A stretch of DNA of 64,000 nucleotides. It comes from Rotaria socialis (lineage: Eukaryota; Rotifera; Eurotatoria; Philodinida; Philodinidae). The notes beneath the pieces are model-generated. The model saw nothing but the letters and a program-made list of their open reading frames with translations, was not told where the DNA came from and ran no database searches. The stretch is taken from NCBI GenBank assembly GCA_905331475.1, contig CAJNYU010003750.1:19371-83370 (forward strand), read 5' to 3'. A program made the position numbers and the translations under genes. How positions within the stretch are numbered: position 1 is the first letter of the stretch; each line of letters begins with the position of its first letter. Positions 13,269 to 24,000 of this stretch are shown piece after piece.

Positions 13269-14636
13269 TTACCATTTGACAGGCAATGCAGCAACACCAA
13301 AATCTCGTTTCGCAAGCGTAACATATTGTAATTCGTCAGCAGGAACTGCTAGTTGAAGATTCGGACAACGACGAATAAGAGTACCGATTGCAATTTGTAC
13401 TTCAGCTCGTGCTAAATCTTGTGCTACGCACACATGAATACCATCGCCAAAAGCAAGTTGAGGATTTGGCTGACGGTGAATATCAAAACGTGTTGCATTT
13501 GGGAAGACATCTTCATCTTCATTAGCAGATGCATTTAATGCCCAAACACCTTCGCCTTTCTTAATTGTTATGCCACCGATTTCAACATCTTCAAGAGCCA
13601 AGCGACGAGTTGCAAATTGCGAACCTGTAAGATAACGTAAAATTTCTTCAACGGCACTTTTGATGAGAGACGGATCTTTGCGAAGTTCAGCCAGTTGATC
13701 TGGATGCTGAAGAAGTGTCAGTGTTCCTAAAACAATCGTATTTGCTGTTGTTGCATTACCCGCAACTAACAGTAGAAACGACATTGCCACCAATTCATCA
13801 TGAGTTAATTTGCCTGTTTTAACTTGTTCGATTGCCAGACGGCTAATGATATCATCTGTTGGATTTTTCATTTTCTTGTCGACCTTAACAAAACAAAAAA
13901 TGCAAATAAAAGAAGTTAGAATATACTTGATACTAAATGAACAAAACATAGTATCGCCGAGTCCTGTCTATCTCATATGCACTCTGATGGAATATTTTAA
14001 ACATAATTTCTTAGAAACAAAAGTCAATAATTGACAGCTATATAAATTTATAGTGCTTTGACAACAATAACTTACCAAACGTCCAAGATAATCCATTAGA
14101 TCCTTGCTTGCTTGAGAAGACTCAGCAGATGTTGCACTACCATTTGTTCGAATGGCATTGCATGTATCAAGAAATTCATGATCTTCGTATGGAACACCTA
14201 ACATTTGATAGATGACAAGTGTTGGCACTGGTAATCCAAATGTAGCTAATAAATCGACTGGTTGCGTTTTTTTAAGCATTTCGTCCAGAAGTTTATCAAC
14301 AATTTTTTGAATGGCAGGTCGCATTTCTTCTGCTTTCGCGCTTGTAAAATCTTGTTCGACCATGCCTCGATGACGTGTATGCTCAGGTGGATCCATATCG
14401 ACAAATGTTGGTTTACCTGCACGTGCTGCAGCTTTACCTCCAGGACCAGTTTCAGGAAAACCAGGATGCGTACGTACTTTGCTGAAGCGTGGATCAGACA
14501 GCACTTTCGACACATCACCATGACGAGTTACCAACCAAACAAGACTGTCATCCCACATTTTAGCTTTCAAAATTGGATTTTCTTTGCGGAATCTCGCATA
14601 ATCAGGTGGTGGACGTAAAGGTTGTGTGCGTGCCAT
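13269..14636 (-). CDS. CYP55/P450nor-like cytochrome P450 (nitric oxide reductase)
   Basis: Two exons, 14636-14076 and 13883-13269, joined in phase 0, give 391 residues; fungal P450nor is about 400. Visible motifs are FVDMDPPEH at about 78-86, NAIRTNGS near the end of exon 1, the I-helix LLLVAGNAT with Thr232, the ExxR pair E267/R270 and the haem-thiolate loop FGDGIHVC with Cys339. The A at Cys+2 and the AGNAT I-helix match Fusarium P450nor (CYP55A) rather than typical animal P450s. There is no N-terminal membrane anchor, so the enzyme should be soluble. P450nor takes electrons directly from NADH and reduces two NO to N2O. Fungal or actinobacterial ancestry by horizontal transfer is inferred; the 192-nt intron suggests it has been resident for some time. 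A CYP105-like soluble P450 is the alternative. Confidence 0.85.
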
Positions 14637-15024
14637 TGGAAAATTCGGTACTTAATTGAACAAATATATTTTATTTGATAGGTAGTTTATGATAACTGTT
14701 AAATTAGATCGAAAGAAAATAGGTTCTGCTGCATTCATCCAGAACTTAGCAGAAATCTCAATTTGTTTTTTGTACTTCTCAGATTTTATAGGAAATTGAA
14801 GTACAAATACCGAACTTTTGCAATATAATTTTATATTGTAATTCCGTAGATATTGCACAAAAACGTTTTTCTCGCAAAAAATTCAATTAAAAAAAGCGTG
14901 TATTTCTGTTTTTTAATAATCAACATGAAATTTAAGGCAACTAGCAACATTGATTTTTCTTAACTTTAGCATAATATGATAATAGTACGAAAACTTTATG
15001 TTGATAGATGTCAATGTGTATATG

Positions 15025-15281
15025 TAGGACTATAACAGTTCGCAGTTCAGCTCAGTTCAGTTCAGACGAACTGTTTTTAACAGTGCAGTTCAGTTAAGAG
15101 GAATTTTGAACAGTTCCTCTGGACTGAACTGAACTGTTTGAACAGTTCAGTTCAGTTCAAACGAACTGTTCGAACAGTTCAGTTCAGTTCAAACGAACTG
15201 TTCGAACAGTTCAGTTCAGTTCAAACGAACTGTTCGAACAGTTCTTTTGAACTGAACTATTTCCGAACTGTTATAGTCCTA
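15025..15281. mobile_element. hAT-like miniature inverted-repeat element with internal tandem repeats
   Basis: The ends are perfect 18-bp terminal inverted repeats (TAGGACTATAACAGTTCG). They are flanked by an exact 8-bp direct repeat TGTATATG at 15017-15024 and 15282-15289, the target-duplication size of hAT transposons. The interior is built from about three copies of a roughly 32-bp unit made of AACAGTTCAGTTCAGTTC and CGAACTGTTC, itself partly palindromic. There is no coding capacity, so it would need a transposase supplied elsewhere. Confidence 0.85.
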
Positions 15282-16489
15282 TGTATATGTAGGTTAAATT
15301 GACGCACTCCCTACACACCCACTTCATTGCCAGCCCGTTTTTAATTGATCTGTTCTATCTTTTTTTCGTTAGAAAATTATTTGACCATGTTATGCGCTTG
15401 AAATAATTTTATTTTCCATCTGAGGTTCTGAAAGAGGCATTTAGTATTTTTTGCTTCAACCATTTATCATAAAAGTCTATTACTTACTGTGAGCACCTTT
15501 GTTTAAGTCCTTGTCATTATTGGCAGTTGTTTGATTTTTATCCATGTTTTGTAATATTACAGCAACGTATATTAAATCTAGAAAGAACAGCCATGATAGA
15601 ATCGTTTAGTTTTAACTTATATTAACTAAGCAGGATACTTCAAACTGAAGAAATTAAAATGAATGGTCTATATTATCATTCTGAACGCATTGACTCGGAA
15701 AAGTGTGTCAATAAAAAATTGTCATCACTTCAATGACTGTATCACGAAACTGTCAGTCGTTTAAATGCATAACGATTGCATGCTTCAGTTGGTTTTAGTT
15801 TGAAACATGTACTCATGGTACATTTCTCATAGGAATAATGGATAGACCTAGATATTTTGACCCATTTCTTTTCTTCCGTCTAGTCGATAATTGTATACTT
15901 ATTATATTTTCTCTTGTCGCATGGTAGCAGCAGACATGACATCAATCTCATGGGGTGGCAATCATAGTCGGGTTTCAGTGAATGTAAAAACGTATTGATG
16001 CTGAAGTATAAATAGAAAATATATAATTGGAACTTGTAAAAAAATAATAATATCATATATTTTTCATCTGGCTGCGCCACAGACGCAAGAAAGAAGGATT
16101 TTCTTGTACTGGCTGGATGCATTCCATCATCGGAGCCTACTAGCAATTTCATGATTAGAAAAGAAAAACAGAGTAAAGATCCAGAACGGCAAAAAATGCA
16201 CTGTTTCACATGTTACACCTTGAGAGAATATTTTTAATCAATAAACAGAAACTAGATTCGGTCTACTAACGAAAAGGATGAAAATCAGAAAGAAAGAAAG
16301 ACAAAAAAACATGTAAAAAATGGGAAGAATATTACAAGGCCTTATTGCAAGATACTCACCTTTGCATCGTAAGAAAATGAAAAAATAAGAAAAGGTTGCC
16401 GCAAATGAGAATATATGCTCACATGAGACTGAAAATAAGATACAAATAAGTCAGTTAGTACGAGGGCTACAGTTTGGTTGCGGACATTT

Positions 16490-17015
16490 TTTCCTCCAAT
16501 TAAGAGAAAATGTCCGCAAAGCAGAATCGAGGGGAGAGGAGAGAAAAAAAACGTCAGCATTATGGAATCAAGACAAGATTTATTAGGTGAAAAAAAATAC
16601 AGAAAAATCATTTATGAAGAATAGTTGAACATCTAACTGTGTTAGGTTGATAATCAAGATTCATTCGAAAACGATAATTTTTAAAAACCATACCATCTTT
16701 ATTAGATTGTGTGGAAATTTGAGAAAAGCTATCATTTTTCACGATGGACATTTTTATTTGATTCGTCTAGGTTTAACTTCGTCACTTTAAATGTTTTTCT
16801 TTCACAATACATGCTTATAAAATGGCCTGGATGACATGTGATGAACAACACTAGACTACCTCGAAACAGTTGATATTATTCAGTACACCTATTTGTATGA
16901 ATCATTTTAAAATATCGATTTTCGTTTGATTCCACAATGCGGACATTTTTTGCTCACTTCCCCCCGATTCTGCTTTGAGGACGTTTTTTTCCAACAATTA
17001 AGAAAAAACGTCCGC
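16490..17015. repeat. Inverted pair of hairpin-bearing repeats
   Basis: Arms at 16490-16555 and 16939-17015 are inverted copies of each other sharing GCGGAC, AAAGCAGAATCG and G-rich segments. Each arm also contains its own hairpin, for example GCGGACATTTT paired with AAAATGTCCGC at 16490-16517. The 384-bp centre has no gene. This is probably a foldback-type element; no clear target duplication was seen. Confidence 0.6.
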
Positions 17016-17603
17016 GATCAAGAAGACGCGGGTACGAGAGCAACAATACCATTAACTAAACAAATAAAACAATCTATTTATACTATCATGAATGCAAAGA
17101 AACATCACACTGGTGCCGAGTTTTTTCTTCTTCTTCAAAGAACGCTGTATTGATATTCGTGAACCAGAATCGTTGAATATTACTTTCGCATTCAATTATT
17201 TTGGTGAAGAGAATATCCAATTAAATGAGTATTATAAAGACTTTTTTCTCTCCGTGTACCTTTTTGAATTATTCTTGTTTATTCAATCGAGCATTCTTAG
17301 TTAGTCGGATTTCTCATTCTTCCTTGAACATCAGAAGCATAAAAAGACGATACTATCATACGTAAATAATACAAAGTACCACGCAATAACTTAATTAATT
17401 ACGATCATGTAATCCAATACTTCAGGACTGGATTTCGCACTCGATATATTTCGTTTAGTAATATATAGGTCGAATCGTTTTTTTTGCGTTCTTTACTAAA
17501 GGGCTCTTTTTTTCATAGCGGGACAAATTACACAAAAAAAGAAACAAAATTTATTCAGCGCCCTATGAAAAGTCAAAAACACAAAAAAAAACTGAATATT
17601 CGC

Positions 17604-19771
17604 TTATAAACAACGACTAATTTCTTGAGTTGAAACACAACTTTGACATTGAACATAACAACACCATTGAAACCGACAATTGCATTGACTACGTATAGTC
17701 ACTAAGTGAGATTGATAGCCTCGATCACAACAAAGTAATTCACAACTATCAATAGCTCGTGAGCTTCGATTACAAACACGTCCCATTGTACCAAATGATC
17801 CAGCTGATAAATCGAATTCACAATAATTGGGACTTGCATTTAAAAAAATCAATGCATCCTTGTATGTTATTGATATTGTTTGTTTTTCTCTTTGGAAGGG
17901 AATGTTTTTTGGTACAAAATGCAAGTTTTTATCGATTAAACTTCTTTCTAAATGAACCTCAATGGCATTATCATAAAGTTCTTTTAATTGATTCCCAATA
18001 TGTGTAAAGGACCGAAGTGAACGCCAACATGATTTCAATTCACAAGAACCAGATACCCCGTGGCATTTACATTGATGATCAACAGACGAAAGAATGATCT
18101 AAAAAATAAAATATATATTTTCGTTTTCTTAGATTAAAAATACAGAAAAAATAAACTATGAAACTTTACTCGAATTCCAACTTGATTATTATGCATATTT
18201 AATAAACTTGTCCGATTTTTGGTTTTATGTTCTCGAAAATTAACAAATTTTCTTGCAATATCTGTTGCAAACAAAACATTATCTGAACAGCCAGCCCATC
18301 GAATCGATTGATTGTAGAATTTCTCTTTTATTGTCATATCACACCCACAAGAATCCAATCGGCCATTACTACATGCTTTTGTTATTGCATATGCAATACC
18401 AGCCGATGTCAACGCATGAATATATGCTGATTCTTTTGTACCTATACGGTCAGACAACAATTTTTATATTCATTTTTACAGTTTGAAAAAAGTAATGAAC
18501 CTGAATCAAGAATATTTCCAATTAAATTATTGTGTGCAAATAATGTACAATTCCAATGACGATTTTTAAATTGTATTTGACATTGTTCTAATGCTAAGTT
18601 AGTACCAAAATGTATAAAAGGCATGATTTTCTCATTTCGTTGACAAAAACGAATTTGTTTTGGATGAAGACCATACTTATTATGGCAAATATTTTCGCTT
18701 GCAAACGACGCATTGGAATATTGAGTAATTGATCTAAACAAATTTTGAAAATAATCATAAGCAATTCTCTGCACAAGAGTCGTGCTTAAATAAAATCATC
18801 GGGCCACGTATAAACACATTGCATTTAAAAGTAGAACGCTAAATTTAAAACTTTTGTTTTTCGTACAAAATTTTTGTGAATTGGAATCGTAATCTCTCGA
18901 AATTACATCTAATCACTTTTGACTGTCAATAGATAATCAAAGGAAACAAATGTATAGATACATCGTTTTTTTATGTTTTTGAAAAGATGCGGTATGTATG
19001 TAGTTGAAAGATAACTGATAAACAATATCTTATTTGTTTGAACTTTTCCTACAAGTGTGATTAATAATCTATCATCATGTTTATATTTCGTCTAAGTTTA
19101 CATTTTATGAGCACTAAATATTTAGTTTACAGGCAAATAAAAAAATTTTAGAAAAAAAAAGCTACCGAATAAAATTCATGATCATTGATCTTATTTTCTC
19201 ATGCGTGTGTTCAATGAACTCAATTCGTCTCAGTACAAGCGTCCAACAATTTTCTTTGATCTAATTATTTCTTCGCTCATTGAGGCTTAAATTTTAAGCT
19301 GATCACAGAATATTGATCGCTTTGTAAAATGAAGCAAATTTCGTGATTTCATATTGTACTTCAAGCTTCACGTAAGTTGTAATCAGTTCAACGAGAAAAG
19401 TCATCATTAAAAATTTAACTGTAATACTCAATTATTCTCAATATGATCATCATAGATATGCTGCTGCTGTTCAGCTCTAGAAACTGAAACAAATTGCCTA
19501 ACACTTATTCCAACAGCTGTAACGTTTTTTACTTAGACTAATTATTTGACTGCATTCAAATAGTTACGCTTTGATGTATGTTAATATGAAGAATGATCGA
19601 GACAAATATACGCATCAAAATGTGTCTTGAATTCTTCGAAGAGGAACGAAATTCACGATATAATCAAGTCTATTTTTCATTTCTAACTGACAAGTAGAGA
19701 GAAAATTATACTTACAACCATTGTTCGCTTGAATTAATTAAAGTAAAGAATAGTAAAATTGATATTTTCAT
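17604..19771 (-). CDS. Secreted Wnt ligand (possibly Wnt4-like)
   Basis: Four exons, 19771-19716, 18784-18501, 18441-18170 and 18098-17604, join in matching phases to 368 residues, the usual Wnt length. Exon 1 (56 nt) supplies an ATG and signal peptide (MKISILLFFTLINSS). The core shows ECQ-type EQCQIQFKNRHWNC, GTKESAYIHALTSAG, WAGCSDN and the acylation motif CHGVSGSC, where Ser220 is the expected palmitoleate site. The C-terminal Cys-rich block contains SCELLCCDRGY. The product should be lipid-modified by Porcupine and signal through Frizzled. VNFREH, QLKELYDNA and SRAIDSCELLCC favour Wnt4, but subfamily placement by eye is weak. The gene is divergent from the PARP gene, with 1.3 kb between the starts. 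Confidence 0.92.
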
Positions 19772-21072
19772 TGTAAATATATTAATAGAAAAACATTGTT
19801 ATAATCTTATATATTAAATTGATAAAATAAATGATGCTTATGGGTATCGTTGAGTTTCAAGAGAGAAGAAATGAAAAATATGCGAATGTCAATGTTTATC
19901 ATAAGCGAGAGTATCGATTGGCTATATATGGGAGAGAAAAAGATGAGAGGAAGCATCAATTTCTTCTCTTTTCTTCGGTTCATGTTCAATGAGCATGGTG
20001 GGAAATTTACTAGTTTATTTAGCACGTAGATGATACACATCTTTTTTGTCTTACAGCAAACTAATTCAAGTACAGATTCAAATCAATTACACATGTCTGT
20101 CTACTGTTCGACAATGGGTTATGGCAACGCATAAGTTGTTGTACGTTTTTTCCTTGAGAAAAATTTTCTGAACATTCCAAATTCCTCTGATAAACTTGTT
20201 GAGGTCAAGTCGATGTGCTGTTATCAAAATAATTCAAGTGTCCCTTCAAGAACAATTAATGGTATTTTCTTTTATTTGTTTTCAATGTTTGATATCGCAA
20301 ATCAACAAAATTTATTTGATTTTATCAAAAGCACCATCATAAATGTATTACTTGAACTAAATTTATATCGTCTATGCTTTGATAAACATCAAATTTATGT
20401 TTCAATCATCGTTCATAGGAAACCCGTTACGTTTATTTGAGTGTCGAAACCCAAAAATTGACTTTTAACTTACAGTTGACGAGTACATGACTGTCGTTTT
20501 AGCTCTATATCAACACGTATCCAATATCAATCTATCAAAAGTTCGTAAGATAGTGAATGTTGTTTGAAGAAAAACTCTGACCTGATTACATCTGTGAATG
20601 ATACCATGTATGCTAGATTTTATTTAAAATTTATGGAAAGCTCTTGTCCAGCTAAACAAGATAGCTATCATTGAAACTATTTTCTTGTGCGTTAATATGA
20701 TTGCCGTGTGTCTCCAATGCATTGATAAATTGTAAAATATTGCCATCTATCGTTGTGTTTATCTTTGCATTCATTAGACTGTGCCATCCAATGAAAAAAG
20801 AAATGTTTCACAATATGTGTGTGTTACTTGAGTTTACAAAGTTATAAATTCTGATCATTGCGGTAAGAGAAAGAATTTCAGCATACTGGTGAAATTATTT
20901 TTTATCGTTCTGCTCAATGTTTTTATTGTATTTATATCAACATTTCTCATGTCTTCAGTTATTTTAAAAATTGTAATTGTTCAACAATTTATCTAAACTC
21001 AACTGTGAGTTATTTTTTTCATACCACAAATGTTTCTTTGCATTAAAATATGAATTCTACCATAGAACCAAT
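19772..21072. other. Shared upstream region of the divergent Wnt and PARP genes
   Basis: No gene is supported. Both neighbours are transcribed away from this interval, so their promoters and any Wnt enhancers should lie here. Short open frames at 19807-20040 and 20213-20440 show no protein features. Confidence 0.5.
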
Positions 21073-24000
21073 ATGGATACAAGTGATTCTTCAGATGATG
21101 AAAAAGGTTCAGCTGGAGGCAAAACACCAAAATTAAAAATTGTTGATGTAATTTAGTTACTCGCTTTCAGTAATGAGCAAATTTTGTTTTGATTGTATTT
21201 TAGGAAGCTGAAAATGATGAACATTCTTCAGCTGAAGAAAAAGAAATCAAAGAACCAGTTAAAGTTTCAACTAAAAGGAATCGAAAGAAAAAATCTAACA
21301 CTAAACGCGTAAAATAAATACATATTGAAAAAAAACATTAGAAAAGAACAACAGTTGGACTTTTTTTTAGAAACAAAATCGACCAAACCCAAGAAATCCC
21401 AGTGGAAAACCGCGAAAAAAAGCTACCCCTACAGGACTAAATGGAAACTATTGGAATGTGAGTTAATTGTTCAACATTTCATGTAGAACTAAGAAAAATC
21501 CTACAAGATTTTACATTGTCGAGTATCCCCTGTCGGATTAAAGACATGGACTGTCACTGCAGCTTGAAACAGAATACATATAGAGAGGAGGAAAATACAT
21601 TCTAGTTTAAACATCATTTCCTTTCATATTCTATGAATAGCATGCCATTTTTTGTAAATGCAAAGTCTCCTGACGAGTTTATTTGTTCGAGCTGCAGCTT
21701 TTAGAACATGCACGCACTATCATAAGTACTATGCATTAGTACAATTTCAAGGAAACATAGAATCATTCGATGTTTTTACTACTGCAAACTGAACTTACAG
21801 TTCAATATATATAATACAGCAGAGAAAGACTGTTAGTATCATCTGAGAATGTGTGAGCTACTAGAGCATTTTAATTACGATCTAAACTGAATGCTAATTA
21901 AAACATATTTCTAGTATTTAAACCAGTCTTAGATTCATTTTCTTCTAATAGAAGGCACTAAATTGAATGTTGACCATGTGTGCATGATTAAATGACGCAG
22001 ATTTATAGTGTGATGAAAATGCGTTTTTTCCTTGGTTCACACGTTCTATCAATATTAGTATAGGTCGGTTTAACATGTATGAATCATACGCTATTTCTGG
22101 TTACTTTCATCGTACTCATATATTCTTGCATTTTATTAGTAAATTGACATTATTCATGTGCATCTATGCCCTTGAACCAAAACAGTGTTTAGTTCTATGA
22201 TCATCAATTTGCGTAGACTCGCATTTCTTAGTTAAATGATATAAAAACATATTCTATAGTGGGTTTAGCCAATTTGAAAAAAGCAGCGAATCGCATTTCA
22301 TTTTGTACTAAAAATTGTTCTTGTAAGGTTTTATTGACATAAAGTTCTATGAGCTAAAAGCAAATGTATGCATAGTACGAATTTATTATTAGGTAGCAGT
22401 ATCGATAATCGTATCATCGTTTGATATTTATTATCGAAATCTCTTTCATATGTAAACTAGACAAAAAACAAAACTTATGGATTATGTGTAAGATAAATCT
22501 GTTTCGAATAATTTTTAATTCAATGAATATTGTATTTAAATAATTTTTTATTAATCAGGTCGTTCAATATGATCGTCATGCTCAAACAACTACGTTTGGT
22601 AACGTTCAAATCGATAATGATGATGATGAAGACGACAATCATGATAGCGATGATACAGTGTCATTATCTGAAAAAGTATCCGAAGAAAAACTTCGAGCAA
22701 TATTAACATCTACATCATCGTCATCATCATCGTCAGCTGATTTACGGACACTTCTATATTCTAATAGAACATTTATAACATGTCGAAGTCCTGAAGATTC
22801 ATTTTTTCTTTGTCAAGTTTTACAAGATGTTTATAATGATACGAGAAAAATTCGTATCCGTTGGTGTTCATTAGTTGATGAAAATGGAGATGAAACCAAG
22901 GTTGATGAAAATACTCGTTTTAAATTAGATTATGAAGACACACTTGATCCAAATACTGTATTAACTGGTATAGGAAATATCGTTCGTCATTCTGATACGG
23001 CAATATCATTAAAAAAACAAGATATTATTGAAACAAAGCGTTTGTTGGAAAAATCAATTAAAGGTGAAGCAATATCATCTGATGAACCGATGGATTTAAC
23101 AAAAGAAATTAATAATACAGTACCTGAGAAAATTGAATCCGAATCAAGTATTGATAAAATTTTACCGCTCAAAACAGCACCGAAAAAACGAAAAATCTCT
23201 CCGGAAAATTCACGTAAACAACCGCTAAAAAAACGAATAAGAAATATCAGTGGCGAAGCTGCTTGTAAGTTGTTAATTTACTTAATAATTTATTCAATTT
23301 TTCTCATCCTCAAGGATTCATACTTCTTCTTTTCAGTCACAAACATGTAGTATACATTACAAATCATAATATTAGTAGCTTCGATCACATGATCAGATTC
23401 GTGCAGAGTCTTTGCATTTCTCATACATACTCTTCAGTTACGACCATCATTTCATGGCTATTATTATTGAAATTTGAGCATAATAATTTGTAGATACATG
23501 CCAAGAAACTCGATTGTACGAGGTACTATCACCAAAACCATTGAGGACGCTAAAATAGTTTTTGTTTTCAGAAACTCAACATCAATGATATTTCTAACGA
23601 TAAAATGACAGTTGAGTTCTTGATTCTTAAATTTGGTTACGAGGAACGTATTGAATACATAAAAGACAATTGTTTGCTTCATAGAAGTTCATATTCAAAA
23701 TTAATTTTTCTTTTTCACTTTTATAACTCTAACTGGTTAGTATTCAATCATGATATAGTGCAGTATTTAACATCTTCAAAAGATTCCTATGCCAATTGAT
23801 TCTATTGTACCAAACTCTAATCAACAATAATAGATTTAGCTTTTATATCGAGACAAAATGCCTAGATCTAAATGCTCACTTTCGTTTAATTCATATCAGA
23901 CCCATCTGTTTGTAGACTGTCTAAAATACTGATTCTAATTGAGTTTAATAATTTTTTATCTTAGCTGTCAAAAAACGACGACGAACAAAAGATAACAATG

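Larger units (their letters stand above)
14637..17603. other. Intergenic interval with a hAT-like miniature element and a hairpin pair
   Basis: No supported gene. It holds the 257-bp element at 15025-15281 and the inverted hairpin pair at 16490-17015, both listed separately. Open frames at 15880-16209 and 16342-16611 lack family features and codon character. Confidence 0.5.

Noticed and set aside
15025-15281. CRISPR-like array of regular repeats
   Set aside because: There are no unique spacers; the units are contiguous and palindromic and lie inside a terminal-repeat element in a eukaryotic genome.
16342-16611. 89-codon minus-strand frame
   Set aside because: It runs across the hairpin repeat arm and shows no conserved features.
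22987-23172. Minus-strand frames inside PARP exons
   Set aside because: These are shadows of the coding strand; the plus-strand exon chain is phase-consistent throughout.
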